From Nemesobacter sp965249045 (GTDB lineage: Bacteria > Desulfobacterota_D > UBA1144 > Nemesobacterales > Nemesobacteraceae), in assembly GCA_965249045.1 (NCBI GenBank), contig OZ252213.1:434001-498000 (forward strand): a DNA stretch of 64,000 bases. The letters run 5' to 3'. Both the position numbers and the translations under genes were made by a program. The notes beneath the pieces were generated by a model. The model saw only the letters and a program-made list of their open reading frames with translations. It was not told the origin of the DNA and did no database searches. Positions 50,509 through 59,832 of the stretch are shown piece by piece (within the stretch, counting starts at the first letter, position 1; the number at the start of each line of letters is the position of its first letter).

Positions 50509-52496
50509 TCTTTTTCCCCTCCGTAAACCGCTTCGTACGCGGCGTAGCTCCTGAGAATTTTCTTCACGTAGTTTCTTGACTGCTCGAAGGGGATTTCCTC
50601 TATGAATTCGTCAACGGCGAGCGAGCCGTTTTCCTCGTACCATATCTTGGCGCTAGTGGGGCCGCCGTTGTACCCGGCGAGGCTTACGGCGAAGTTACCC
50701 TCGAAGATCTCAAGCAGCCAGCTTAGGTAATAGCATCCGAGATCGAGGTTGACGTCGGGGGAGAAAAGCTGCGGGGTCTTGAAATTCGAAAGGCCCGCCT
50801 TGGGCGCAGTCTCAAGCGCCGTTGAGGGCAGAAGCTGCATGAGTCCCCTCGCGTCGGAAACCGAAACCGCTTCCTTGTCGAAATGGCTTTCCTCCCTTAT
50901 GACGGAATAGACCAGAAACTCATCAAGGGCATATTTCCGGGAAAAAATCTTCACCCGCTCCCCAAAGCCCTTCGGAAAAGAGAAACGCAGCGCCTCGGGG
51001 AACCTGATGCCGTTTGCTATGGTTATGGAGCTTTTGTAGTCTCGTGCCTGCAGGTAAAGCGAGGCGAGATAGAGCCGCTGCCCGACCGTTTTCGCCTGGG
51101 GCCGGAGCAGTTCGGCTTCCTGGAGAGCAAGATCGTATATCCCGGCTTTTGCGAAGAAAAGGAATTTCTCAAGCGCGGGGTTTTTCCCGAAGGGATTCTC
51201 TGCGTGAGCCGTGGCGGGTCTAGTGGGCAAAAGCAGGTTTTTTTTGAGCCTCAGCTTCGCGAGAGTGGAGTAATAGGTGATTTTCGGGGAGTCGACGAGC
51301 TTTCCCAGCGCGAAAAGCGCTCCGGGTTTGTCTCCCGTTTTCTCGGCCGCCCTTGCGTACCAGTAAAGAAAGCGCTGCCGCTCGCCCCAGTTTGCCCAGG
51401 CGCGATTGGAGAAAATCTCAAGGGCCTTTTCGTACTCCTTGTTCCTGTAGTGAAGCCACCCCAGGTTCCATGCGCTTTTCGAAGCTTCTTTTCTTCTGGG
51501 GTATTTTTCAATGATAAGGCTGTAGAGCCGCCTTGCTTCTTCTGATTCTCCGCCTAGGTGGCGAAGCCTCGCGGCCTTAAGAAGCGATTTCCGTGTCCAG
51601 GAGCTTTGGGGGTTAAGCTTGTAGAGAAGCTCGAAGGTGCCTATGGCTTCTTTTTCCCTCTCCATGCTCATAAGGGTCTTTCCCTTCCAGTAAAGCGCCT
51701 TTGGGGAGTCGATCCCCGAGAAAACCTTGAGGGCTTCCGGAAACCTAGAGAGCCTGTAGAGGCAGATGCCGGTTTTCATTTTAACCGCGGCCGTCTGTGA
51801 AGCCTTGCGGAAAGCCCAAAGCGCCCCTTCCCAGTTTCCGGTCTTGAACATGACGTTCCCTCTTTTTACGAACTGCTGCGGGGAGGGAGTGAAGACTTTT
51901 TCGTTTTTTTTGTGAAGGTCAAACACGTAATCCGAAAAACTCACTTCCGGGTGCTCCGCCCATATTCTCTCAAATACCCCCGTGGCAGCAGGAAACAATC
52001 CCTGTTTTTCCTTTATTTCGCCGAGGTTCTTTAGGTAAACGGCCTTTTTCCATTTGCTGTCGGTTCTTCGGGCAAGGTGGGAGTATATTTTTTCCGCGTC
52101 CGTGTGCCTTTCGTTTTCAAGGTGGATTTCGGCGAGCCGCTCGTGCGCGTCATGGCCGATTGCCGAGTTCGGGTGGTGTTTCAGGATTTTAAGGAAAAGC
52201 GCCTCGGCTTTTTCCTTCTGCCCGAGACCAAGCGCCGCCTCCGCTTCGTAGTAAAGCAGGTAATCCTCTATAACAATAAGCTTGTCCTTTATCTCGGCGA
52301 GGACCTCATGCACCTCCGCGTGCTGTTCGTTCCGTGAGTGGCAGTGAAGCTTCAAAAACCGCGCTTCAAGGGTTTTCCCGGGAGAGAGCAGGATTTTTTC
52401 GCAGTCTACCTCCTCGGCGCGCGCGCCCTGCGCCGCGGCGGCAAGGGGAAGTAAAGCGAAAAGAAAAACGCGGAGCGCTGCCTTTTTCACTCCCAT
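50457..52496 (-). CDS. Soluble lytic murein transglycosylase (Slt-type) with TPR-like repeats
   Basis: A 679-aa periplasmic enzyme. The signal peptide MGVKKAALRVFLFALLPLAA ends in AQGARA. Helical TPR-like repeats fill residues 60-480 (YYEAEAALGLGQKEKAEALF, SAWNLGWLHYRNKEYEKALEIF). The C-terminal SLT domain has VIREESHFDKEAVSVSDARGLMQLLPSTA with the catalytic Glu, DVNLDLGCYYL and SLAGYNGGP. The ATG at 52496 overlaps the stop of the upstream ABC permease gene (TAATG), so they are coupled. It converges with hisH. Confidence 0.88.
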   Translation of the reverse strand: MGVKKAALRVFLFALLPLAAAAQGARAEEVDCEKILLSPGKTLEARFLKLHCHSRNEQHAEVHEVLAEIKDKLIVIEDYLLYYEAEAALGLGQKEKAEALFLKILKHHPNSAIGHDAHERLAEIHLENERHTDAEKIYSHLARRTDSKWKKAVYLKNLGEIKEKQGLFPAATGVFERIWAEHPEVSFSDYVFDLHKKNEKVFTPSPQQFVKRGNVMFKTGNWEGALWAFRKASQTAAVKMKTGICLYRLSRFPEALKVFSGIDSPKALYWKGKTLMSMEREKEAIGTFELLYKLNPQSSWTRKSLLKAARLRHLGGESEEARRLYSLIIEKYPRRKEASKSAWNLGWLHYRNKEYEKALEIFSNRAWANWGERQRFLYWYARAAEKTGDKPGALFALGKLVDSPKITYYSTLAKLRLKKNLLLPTRPATAHAENPFGKNPALEKFLFFAKAGIYDLALQEAELLRPQAKTVGQRLYLASLYLQARDYKSSITIANGIRFPEALRFSFPKGFGERVKIFSRKYALDEFLVYSVIREESHFDKEAVSVSDARGLMQLLPSTALETAPKAGLSNFKTPQLFSPDVNLDLGCYYLSWLLEIFEGNFAVSLAGYNGGPTSAKIWYEENGSLAVDEFIEEIPFEQSRNYVKKILRSYAAYEAVYGGEKDQFSRQSFEKFLKIMSP

Positions 52497-53305
52497 TACC
52501 TCGCAGTCTCCGAAGCTAGAAGGTCTCTTATCCCTTCTCCGAAAAGATTGAACGAAAGCGCCGTCACGAAAATCGCGAGGCTCGGAAAAACTATGAGATG
52601 CGGAAATGTCCTTATCCCCTGCCACCCGGTACTCGCCAGGGTGCCCCAGCTCGCCTCAGGCGGGGAGATCCCAAGGCCGAGAAAGCTCAGGGTGGATTCC
52701 GTAAGAATCGCGTAGGGAACAGAAAACGTGACGGTGACTATAAGGGGACTGAGCGTGTTCGGAAGAATGTGTCTTACCAGAATGGTCCGGGGCGAGGCTC
52801 CAAGCGCCCTTGCCGACTCCACGTACTCAAACGACTTTACCTGAAGCACGCTTCCCCTCACTATCCTCGCCACCCTCATCCACGATATCACCCCGAGGGA
52901 TATGACTATGCCCGTCACCCCGGTTCCGATAACGAGAGTGAGCAGGACGATCAGCAAAAGATCGGGAACGGCGTAGAACACGTCCACCGTACGCATTATC
53001 AGCTCGTCGGTTTTTCCTCCCGCGTATCCGGAGACCGCCCCCAGTACCGTTCCGATGACAAGAGCCATAGCCGCGGTCCCCACGGCGACGGCGATCGATA
53101 TCCTCGAGCCGTGAATGACCCTGCTCAGAAGGTCGCGGCCCTCCTGGTCCGTTCCCATCAGGTGCACGGAGTCAGGGGCGCGAAGCGCGTTTGGGAAGTT
53201 CGTTTTGTCGTACTCGTAGGGGGAGAGCGCGGGCGCGAAAATCGCGACCAGAATTATAAGGCATATTATCGTTCCCGTAATTATTATCTGGGTTTTTACG
53301 TACAT
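52496..53305 (-). CDS. ABC transporter permease, DppC/OppC family
   Basis: A 269-aa inner-membrane permease of peptide/nickel-type importers. It has an N-terminal helix, the N-terminal cap text APDSVHLMGTDQEGRDLLSRVIHGSRISI, then five more helices and the EAA loop VESARALGASPRTILVRHILPN. The partner permease (DppB), ATPases and binding protein are not adjacent, so it is an orphan here. It lies between queF (21-nt gap) and the slt gene on the same strand. Confidence 0.88.
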   Translation of the reverse strand: MYVKTQIIITGTIICLIILVAIFAPALSPYEYDKTNFPNALRAPDSVHLMGTDQEGRDLLSRVIHGSRISIAVAVGTAAMALVIGTVLGAVSGYAGGKTDELIMRTVDVFYAVPDLLLIVLLTLVIGTGVTGIVISLGVISWMRVARIVRGSVLQVKSFEYVESARALGASPRTILVRHILPNTLSPLIVTVTFSVPYAILTESTLSFLGLGISPPEASWGTLASTGWQGIRTFPHLIVFPSLAIFVTALSFNLFGEGIRDLLASETAR

Positions 53306-53326
53306 GTTACCGTGGGCCCGAGAAGT

Positions 53327-53686
53327 TCAGGCGTCCTTTCGGTGCGTGGCCCGAACGACCGTCTTTATTCCCCCGCGGACGTTAAAATCTCCCGTGACCT
53401 CAACCGACCTCGGGTCGCACACGGAAACAAAGTCGTTCAGTATCCTGTTGGTCACGTGCTCGTGGAACTCGCCTGTGTTTCTGTAGGAAAACATGTAAAG
53501 CTTAAGGGACTTAAGTTCCACGCAGAGTTTGTCGGGAACGTATTTTATCGAGATCGTCGCGAAGTCCGGCTGCCCGGTCTTGGGGCACACGCAGGTGAAC
53601 TCCGGGCAGGATATCTCGATTTCGTAATCCCTCTCCGGGTTTTTGTTCTCAAATGTCTCAAGAATTTCCGGGTTTGGTTCGTTCAT
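53327..53686 (-). CDS. queF: NADPH-dependent 7-cyano-7-deazaguanine reductase QueF
   Basis: A 119-aa single-domain (type I) QueF reducing preQ0 to preQ1 in queuosine synthesis. The active Cys is in EFTCVCPKTGQPDFATI, and the QueF motif reads ELKSLKLYMFSYRNTGEFHE; VTGDFNVRGGIKTVV closes the fold. No preQ1 riboswitch is evident upstream. FolE2 could supply the pathway with dihydroneopterin triphosphate. Confidence 0.94.
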   Translation of the reverse strand: MNEPNPEILETFENKNPERDYEIEISCPEFTCVCPKTGQPDFATISIKYVPDKLCVELKSLKLYMFSYRNTGEFHEHVTNRILNDFVSVCDPRSVEVTGDFNVRGGIKTVVRATHRKDA

Positions 53687-54175
53687 GGTTCAACAAGGGC
53701 GCAGGGATGCGGTTTTTGCAAGCTTCCCCCTAATGTATCAGATGTCCCCGAGTAATCAACTTCGCCCGCGGTTGTTCAGTAAATTTTTTGATAAAGACAC
53801 TTTGGTTACATCCATATGTGTTTTGCAACCGCTTAAAGAGATTGAAAGGAAGTCAGAAAAGCGGCGAACGAGTTTTTATTCTCGAGGTGACTTTTTTTCC
53901 TTACTTGTTACACTGTTTCAACGGAGACAATAAAGAGAGATTATAAAATCGGGTCAGATCCTAAATCACGCGTTGAGTGGTATGAATACAGACCAGATCT
54001 AAATCTGGAACAATACAAGACCACGGGAATCGGACACGGATGCTGATAAATTACAGAACAGCTAAAAGTTGTGTCTAAGCAATCTCATAAACCTGCTTTC
54101 AATGTTATATTCAAAACCGAATTCGTGTCGGATGGGAACTTTGCTTATTAACTTGTAAATATTTTTAAGGGAACA
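53687..54175. other. Intergenic region upstream of the TIGR04255-type operon
   Basis: A 489-bp AT-rich stretch without a supportable gene. A perfect small dyad CCAGAT-CTAA-ATCTGG lies at 53993-54008 and could be an operator or hairpin. The change from GC-richer housekeeping DNA to AT-rich DNA occurs here. Confidence 0.45.
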
Positions 54176-54970
54176 ATGACAATAAAATTCCAGAGTCCTC
54201 CAATAAATGAACTTGTTATAACGACATACTTTAATCCACCAATTTCTACCCTGAGAAATGAGCATGTTGGTATTTTCTGGTCTCGGATAAGGGACCATTT
54301 CCCCAAGTCATCACAGCAAATTCCGATAGGTAGTGTTGAACCAATTGTGGATGTAGAAAATGAGATTTCCCCTATGCCTCGCTACTGGTTCATTTCAGAG
54401 GACGAAATCAATCTACTCCAGATTCAAAAGAATGCCTTCATGCTTAATTGGCGTAGAGGCGAGGAAGACTACCCACGCTTCAACGCACGTTTAAAACCTA
54501 CTTTTGACAAATATTTTTCAATTTTTTCGGATTTTATCCGTACTCATACGGACACTTCTGAACTAACCATAGACCTTTGTCAGCTTACCTACATCAATGT
54601 GATAAAGCGTTGCGAATTCTGGTCCGGTCCAGAAGACACTCAGAAGGTTATTCCATCATTCTCCGTGCCGGATTCTGGTGTCGTTTTTCAGAGCCCACCT
54701 GCTTTCAATTGTAGTTATATATTTGACATATCACCCGATCTGCAACTTGTGGTTAAAGTAAGGAATGTTGTTCTATTACCGAAATCGGACGAAAACGAAC
54801 CCGTTTTAATCATGGAGATTCAAGCAAACGGTCGTCTTGGAAAGGCAAGCAAACTGGAAACCGATCCATGGTTTGACCGTGCACACGAAGCAATCAACAA
54901 ATGTTTTACAGGAATGACAAATACGGAAATCCAACGGCAACACTGGAAGCTAATGGAGGAAAACCAATGA
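54176..54970 (+). CDS. TIGR04255 family protein
   Basis: A 264-aa soluble protein of a sporadically distributed family of unknown function. The typical N-terminus is FQSPPINELVITTYFNPPI followed by HVGIFWSRIRDHFPK, then RYWFISEDEINLLQIQKNAFMLNWRR and YPRFNARLKPTFDKYF; FDRAHEAINKCFTGMT lies at the end. AAGGGA precedes the ATG. Its stop overlaps the next start (ATGA), so three genes are coupled. Members are patchily distributed and often lie in accessory regions, which fits the AT-rich context. Function unknown. Confidence 0.78.
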   Translation: MTIKFQSPPINELVITTYFNPPISTLRNEHVGIFWSRIRDHFPKSSQQIPIGSVEPIVDVENEISPMPRYWFISEDEINLLQIQKNAFMLNWRRGEEDYPRFNARLKPTFDKYFSIFSDFIRTHTDTSELTIDLCQLTYINVIKRCEFWSGPEDTQKVIPSFSVPDSGVVFQSPPAFNCSYIFDISPDLQLVVKVRNVVLLPKSDENEPVLIMEIQANGRLGKASKLETDPWFDRAHEAINKCFTGMTNTEIQRQHWKLMEENQ

Positions 54971-55707
54971 ATTCACCCATGCCCCCTGATATGATCCAAT
55001 TTGATCCTAGCTATTCGCGGGACATCTTCAGTGAAATTATGCCGGTATCTGCTTTTGGGCCTGAGAGGAAAGAGGGACAAGCGGATAAATTTCTTCTTTC
55101 GGATTTTGGCAATTTAAACATTTACATAACCTATAAGGTTGGGCATACAATCATTCCTAAGTTGCGGGCAAAGCCAAAGGCGACCGAGGAGATACACTCT
55201 TATCATGATACGCCCCCGATAAGAATGAGTCATAGTCCTTTTGTGGCAGGTGGTTTCAGTTCGGAGCTTGGTACGAACTTAGAGTTCTTCCAGATTGATT
55301 TTGAGAGCCTAGTCATTTCGGAGAAGGCTGCAAAAGTGAAAGCGACCAAGGAAATTCATAGTTCCTACGCTTCCCGAATCGAATTTCTTCAAGAGGAAGC
55401 AATTATGGAGGGTGTAACTTTCAACAAAGAGTCCGAACAGGATTTCTGGACGTTTGTCGAGTCAATTCCATTTCTTCGAAGGGGAAGTCTGTTCCTGATG
55501 GACAACGGTGACCTTCGAGTTGTTTGGGATGACGATGAAGATGACCTTGTTGGCCTTCAGTTCTTGGGAAATTCCTCGGCCCGGTATGTTATTTTCAAGC
55601 GTCGTGCGGAGAAGGTACCTGTATCGCGCGTTGCCGGAACCGATACACTGAAGGGTGTAAATGCCCAGATTCAAGCATTCAAACTAGAAACTCTCCTTTC
55701 CGCATGA
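54967..55707 (+). CDS. Hypothetical protein (246 aa), second gene of the TIGR04255 operon
   Basis: An unrecognised 246-aa soluble protein. The N-terminal half contains two similar AKPKATEEIHSYHD / AKVKATKEIHSSYA segments; the C-terminal half has FWTFVESIPFLRRGSLFLMDNGDLRVVWDDDEDDLVGLQFLG, a compact acidic beta-rich stretch. The ATG at 54967 overlaps the previous stop by 4 nt, and its own stop overlaps the next start by 4 nt. No known domain can be assigned; obligate partnership with its neighbours is likely. Confidence 0.75.
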   Translation: MNSPMPPDMIQFDPSYSRDIFSEIMPVSAFGPERKEGQADKFLLSDFGNLNIYITYKVGHTIIPKLRAKPKATEEIHSYHDTPPIRMSHSPFVAGGFSSELGTNLEFFQIDFESLVISEKAAKVKATKEIHSSYASRIEFLQEEAIMEGVTFNKESEQDFWTFVESIPFLRRGSLFLMDNGDLRVVWDDDEDDLVGLQFLGNSSARYVIFKRRAEKVPVSRVAGTDTLKGVNAQIQAFKLETLLSA

Positions 55708-56156
55708 ACGGCAACGATCTTCCAGAAAATGATCATATCGTCCGCTACGTGAAACCGAGCAACCTTGAGTTTGGGAAGGTGAATATTGCTGAATTTCGGC
55801 TACGGGAGGAGAGGCCGGAAGACAAAAGCGTTTCGGTTAATTGGCTTGAATACTATGAAAATCTTTCAAAAGAAGAACAGTTAGCGGAAGTGCGTAAAGT
55901 ATCTCGTCTTAAACTACGAAAGAACGGTAAATTTGCCGAATTAAATGTAGGGAAAATCAGGAGACTTCTCACTGAAGAGTTGCCTGACTTGCGGATCATC
56001 CACGCTCCGCTTGATGCCGAGGGGAAATTTCTAGCTGATCCATCTCATAGTGAAATCATCGGATTTCCATCCGGGAACCCTGAACAAGCAGACCTGCTAG
56101 CACAAATTATTGTGCAAAAATGCGTCTGCGACTTACATCCTGCTACGGTTGAATGA
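55704..56156 (+). CDS. Hypothetical protein (150 aa), third gene of the TIGR04255 operon
   Basis: An unrecognised 150-aa protein. Visible features are an N-terminal HIVRYVKPSNLEF, FRLREERPEDKSVSVNWLEYYENLSKEEQLAEVRKV, a basic KLRKNGKFAELNVGKIRRLL stretch and HAPLDAEGKFLADPSHSEIIGFP with spaced His residues. It starts inside the second gene's stop (ATGA). Possibly the effector or nuclease of a three-component system, but no catalytic motif is certain. Confidence 0.72.
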   Translation: MNGNDLPENDHIVRYVKPSNLEFGKVNIAEFRLREERPEDKSVSVNWLEYYENLSKEEQLAEVRKVSRLKLRKNGKFAELNVGKIRRLLTEELPDLRIIHAPLDAEGKFLADPSHSEIIGFPSGNPEQADLLAQIIVQKCVCDLHPATVE

Positions 56157-56424
56157 CTAGGGAATTACAGATAAGAGACGAAAGCAATCACTTATAAAAC
56201 TCCAGTGACAGTTGTGGGCAGGAAGAGCAAATAATATAGAAGTTTGCCCATCAAAAATAAGGAGATGTATTTGTCAAGGATTACGAAGCTGTAAGTGCCT
56301 CATGTTAATTGTCTTGCTGGCCATCCCTGTAAACAAGGCGTTTGTTCTTTTTTCTATCCTTTGCAAGACTCTCTTCCGTTTGACACCATGCGGTTTGGAG
56401 TAAATAATCTTCCTCCGCTAACTC

Positions 56425-56498
56425 TGGGGCATAGTATAATGGCAGTGCAGCGGACTCTGAATCCGCCAGTCTAGGTTCGAATCCTAGTGCCCCAGCCA
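56425..56498 (+). tRNA. tRNA-Gln(CUG), CCA encoded
   Basis: A complete cloverleaf: acceptor TGGGGCA with TGCCCCA, D-arm, anticodon stem GCGGA/TCCGC with loop CTCTGAA giving anticodon CUG, T-arm CTAGG TTCGAAT CCTAG, discriminator G and encoded CCA. U1-A72 and G73 are tRNA-Gln identity features. Confidence 0.93.
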
Positions 56499-56612
56499 CC
56501 TTCCGTTTTTGACGAGTTTTTTAGCACGGCAATGTCCAGTTTACTCGTCCTTGCCTGTCGGCAGGGAATGGGACGTCACTGAATAAATAAAGGCGGTTCG
56601 GCCGAAACAACG

Positions 56613-57518
56613 TCACTCCATTATCTCGAAGCGGAATATGTCGGGTCTTGAAAAGTGCCCCACGGAGTCTATAACGGTCTTTGCCCTTATTATCTGGTCA
56701 AGCTCGATTTCCGCGTAGAGGATCTCTTCTTTTCCGTATACGGGACCGGCGATGTACTGTCCCCTCGGGTTTATTATGCCGCTTCCCCCGGGGTAGTCCC
56801 AGATGGTCTGCTTTTTCAGGGGAAAGGAGTCGGGGACCATGTTCTCTTCAATGAAGCCGGCTGACATTATGACGAACACCTGTCCCTCAAACGCGTACTG
56901 ACGGCTTGCAAAATCCATCGTGTCCTTAACGAACCAGTGCCCTCCCCAGAGCCCCACGTGCACCTGCTCCCCCTTGGTGAACATAGCGTACTTCTCAAGG
57001 GTCATGTGGTGCTCGTAGCAGAAAAGCCCCCCTATTTTTCCGACTTCGGTGTCAAACACCCTAACGTCCTCGGCGGTCCCGTTAGCCCAGACGCATTTTT
57101 CGCTGTCAATAGACATGAGCTTCCGGTGCCTTCCGAGAAGGGATCCGTCCTTGCCGAAATACAAAATGGTGTTGTAAAGCGTTCCTCCCTCTTTTTCGTT
57201 AACCCCTATCACGACGTATATTTTCCCCTTCCTGGCGGCTTCGCCGATTTTCTTGGTGTCCTCCCCTGGAACCTCGACCGAGTTTCTGTGAAGCTCGACG
57301 TGGGCGTCCATTGTGAGCTTTTTTTCAGCGCCGAATCCGAGGTCCTTGGGCCAGTAGGGATAGGTGGGTATGAACGCCTCGGGAAAAACCACAAGCTCAG
57401 CCCCGTTTCCCGCCGCCTCCTTTATAAGCCTTACGACTTTTTCAACCGTACCCTTCCTGTCGAGGAAAACGGGGGCAGCCTGCACCGTCGCCGCCGTAAA
57501 AGATTTTCCGTTGCTCAT
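56613..57518 (-). CDS. Carbon-nitrogen hydrolase, nitrilase-type
   Basis: A 301-aa nitrilase-superfamily enzyme. The catalytic triad is visible: Glu in LVVFPEAFIPTYPYW, Lys in LGRHRKLMS and Cys in GLFCYEHHMTLEKYAMF. The PTYPYWPKD and GLWGGHWF text is of aliphatic-nitrilase/cyanide-dihydratase style rather than amidase or NAD synthetase style. Natural substrate unknown. It is divergent from the SDR gene, the starts 66 nt apart, and may share regulation with it. Confidence 0.87.
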   Translation of the reverse strand: MSNGKSFTAATVQAAPVFLDRKGTVEKVVRLIKEAAGNGAELVVFPEAFIPTYPYWPKDLGFGAEKKLTMDAHVELHRNSVEVPGEDTKKIGEAARKGKIYVVIGVNEKEGGTLYNTILYFGKDGSLLGRHRKLMSIDSEKCVWANGTAEDVRVFDTEVGKIGGLFCYEHHMTLEKYAMFTKGEQVHVGLWGGHWFVKDTMDFASRQYAFEGQVFVIMSAGFIEENMVPDSFPLKKQTIWDYPGGSGIINPRGQYIAGPVYGKEEILYAEIELDQIIRAKTVIDSVGHFSRPDIFRFEIME

Positions 57519-57584
57519 AATGGGTTATTATATAATGACTTTAGAAAAAAAACAGGGTTTTAACCCGAAGCAAGGGAGATAAAA

Positions 57585-58349
57585 ATGGGAAGACTCACTG
57601 GAAAAACGGCACTCATAACGGGCGGGGGAGAGGGAATAGGAAAAGCTACGGCGCTTTTGTTCTCCGCGGAGGGGGCCAATGTGGGCATCATGTCTAGAAC
57701 GGCCGCGAGGCTTGACGAAGTGGTAGCCGAGAACCCCGGTCCTGGGGAGATAAGGGCCTATCCCGGGGACGTTTCCAAGGAAGAGGACGTAAAAAGGGTG
57801 GTCGAGGCCTTTTACGGCGATTTCGGAAGGGTGGACATACTGTTTAACAACGCCGGGATTTTTGAGGGCGGAACCGTTGTCACCACTTCGGACGATGTCT
57901 GGGAAAAGACGATCAATATAAACGTGAAGGGGGTTTTCCTGGTGAGCAAGTACGTCGTTCCGTTCATGGCCAAGCACGGCGGGGGTTCCGTAATCAACAA
58001 CTCAAGTGTGCTCGGCATCGTTGGGATGGAGGGTTGCGTCGCATACAACGCCTCCAAGGGGGCGGTGAGGCAGATAACGAGAAGCATGGCCCTTGATCAC
58101 GCGAAGGAGAACATAAGGACAAATTCCGTCTGCCCCGGCTACATAAAGACCAAGATGGATCCCGAGTTCATGGGAAACCCTCCTGACGCCGAGGAGCAGC
58201 TTGACGCGATAGCGGCCGAGATGGTTCCCCTGGTTAGAAGGGCCGAGGCCGAGGAAGTGGCACACTCGGTGCTCTACCTGGCTTCTGACGAAGCCCGGTA
58301 CGTAACGGGTTCCGATCTCGTGATAGACGGCGGCTGGACCACGCTTTAG
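57585..58349 (+). CDS. Short-chain dehydrogenase/reductase (SDR)
   Basis: A 254-aa classical SDR. The cofactor loop is ALITGGGEGIGKATA, NNAGI follows in ILFNNAGIFEGG, the catalytic Ser lies in INNSSVLGIVG and YxxxK is YNASKGAVRQ; PGYIKTKM and VTGSDLVIDGGWTTL end the domain. NAD preference is likely from the MSRTAARLD residue after beta-2, but the substrate is unknown. A good AAGGGAG site precedes the ATG. The nitroreductase gene follows on the same strand. Confidence 0.9.
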   Translation: MGRLTGKTALITGGGEGIGKATALLFSAEGANVGIMSRTAARLDEVVAENPGPGEIRAYPGDVSKEEDVKRVVEAFYGDFGRVDILFNNAGIFEGGTVVTTSDDVWEKTININVKGVFLVSKYVVPFMAKHGGGSVINNSSVLGIVGMEGCVAYNASKGAVRQITRSMALDHAKENIRTNSVCPGYIKTKMDPEFMGNPPDAEEQLDAIAAEMVPLVRRAEAEEVAHSVLYLASDEARYVTGSDLVIDGGWTTL

Positions 58350-58406
58350 ACGCGGAGCGGGGGAGAGACTTGAAAAAACAAACTAGAGACAAAGGAGGAA
58401 TTTCAC

Positions 58407-59288
58407 ATGGAAGTTTTTGAAGCTATGGGCACTAGGAGGAGTTTCCGGTTCTTTAAGCCTTGGAAGGAAGTTGAGGACTGGAAGATACAGAAGATGCTTC
58501 AGGCGTCGCGGTACTGCTCCTGCCAGGGCAACTGCAACTCGACCGAGGCGATAGTGATAGACAAAAAAACCTATCCCCCCGAGAAGTTCGAGCAGATAGT
58601 CGAGTGCGGATCCCCGTTTAACGAGATTCACCTGCGCCAGGCCCCGATTATCGTGGCGTGGCTTATAAACATGGACGCCTGGTACAAGGAGCTGATTCAG
58701 ACCTTCCAGGTGCTGTTTCCCGCAAGGGCCATAACCGCGGCCCACGGCTGGACCTACAAGATACTGACCGAGAGCACCTACCCCCGGCTGATGAGCTTTC
58801 CAAAGGACAGGGCTGAGGACCTCCTGAGGATCGAGGCGGGCCAGGCGATTGCAAACGCCATGCTCGCGGCAACGGACATGGGGCTCGGATGCTGTCTTAT
58901 CGCCACGGGGAGAAAGCCGGCCGAGTTCCCGAAAGTTTTAGGGACTCCCGAGAACATAGTTCCCATCTGGCTCATGGCCGTGGGATACCCGGCCGAGGAC
59001 CCCGGGCAGAGACCGAGGAAGAGGTTTGACAGGCTCTATCACTACAACCAGTACGGAACTCCGCTTGAGGAGGACCAGGATGTGCGAGCTGAGCTTGAGG
59101 GACAGAAGCTTATACAGCCCATGGATCCGCTCCCTGGAAGGGAGGAGGAGCTTCGCCACATATGCAGGATGTTCGGTTTCACAGAAGACATGCCGGATAT
59201 GCCGAAGGAGAGAATCCTTGAGATGTACGAGGAGGAGTCTCCCTATTACGGCGAACTTCCCCCGGGTCTTGAAGAAAGGGGAGTCTGA
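58407..59288 (+). CDS. Nitroreductase family protein
   Basis: A 293-aa FMN-type nitroreductase. The N-terminal MEVFEAMGTRRSFRFFKPWKEVED matches the family's RRSxRxF start; EAGQAIANAMLAATDMGLGCCLIATG and VPIWLMAVGYPAED carry the flavin-binding core. Unusual are a Cys-rich CSCQGNC near residue 37-43 and a C-terminal extension of about 70 residues after the core, so it may use a different substrate from classical NfsB. AAAGGAGG precedes the ATG. It follows the SDR by 57 nt. Confidence 0.85.
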   Translation: MEVFEAMGTRRSFRFFKPWKEVEDWKIQKMLQASRYCSCQGNCNSTEAIVIDKKTYPPEKFEQIVECGSPFNEIHLRQAPIIVAWLINMDAWYKELIQTFQVLFPARAITAAHGWTYKILTESTYPRLMSFPKDRAEDLLRIEAGQAIANAMLAATDMGLGCCLIATGRKPAEFPKVLGTPENIVPIWLMAVGYPAEDPGQRPRKRFDRLYHYNQYGTPLEEDQDVRAELEGQKLIQPMDPLPGREEELRHICRMFGFTEDMPDMPKERILEMYEEESPYYGELPPGLEERGV

Positions 59289-59318
59289 GCGCGTATATAA
59301 TAATAAGGGAAAGGGGCA

Positions 59319-59347
59319 CGGCGGTCTTCGGGGCCTCCGCGCTTTTT
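59319..59347 (+). terminator. Possible Rho-independent terminator after the nitroreductase
   Basis: An imperfect GC-rich hairpin (CGGCGG ... CCTCCG) is followed by CGC and six T residues. It lies about 30 nt after the nitroreductase stop, where a terminator is expected. The stem has a mismatch, so this is tentative. Confidence 0.4.
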
Positions 59348-59442
59348 TCTGATTTACTTCTTATACTGGCCTTACAGATGTTTTATCTTGTGTGCGCCAC
59401 AAACCAGAGGGTCATAAATAGGGATAATAAGCAGAAGGAGCA

Positions 59443-59697
59443 ATGATGGACGGGAAGGATAAAAAATACGGGATGCGGAAACACCCGCAAGATCGTTTGA
59501 ACGAAGGTGCTGAAATTTTGTCGTGGTCATTTTGGGAATCTATGACTGTTGAGGACCTGGCGCGTTTGCAGAACGTAGGTCCAATAGAAGGTGTAAGCGT
59601 TCTTTACGGTACTTGGCCCGGTGAGCTTGACGACGGATTTGAGGAGGCGATTGATCAGTTGCGCCACGGAGTTGTAAACAAAGACAGCAAAAATTGA
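59443..59697 (+). CDS. Small antitoxin-like hypothetical protein (84 aa)
   Basis: An 84-aa protein with AGAAGGAGC just before the ATG. The C-terminal part MTVEDLARLQNVGPIEGVSVLYGTWPGELDDGFEEAIDQL resembles the short tails of PIN-system antitoxins (LaxeQGVkPi.d...l.G.WPedE..DeFl), but no toxin gene follows. It may be an orphan antitoxin. Conservation is not certain. Confidence 0.5.
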   Translation: MMDGKDKKYGMRKHPQDRLNEGAEILSWSFWESMTVEDLARLQNVGPIEGVSVLYGTWPGELDDGFEEAIDQLRHGVVNKDSKN

Positions 59698-59832
59698 GAG
59701 ACAACTAGCAATTCTTGATACCGAAAGGGAAAATCAAGTCATTGATGGGATGTGACTTTCGGCGAATTCTTGCCCGAAGCCTCTCGGGTGTCGGTTTTTT
59801 ATTGGCTTGCGGTACGGCACGGCATGAATAAG

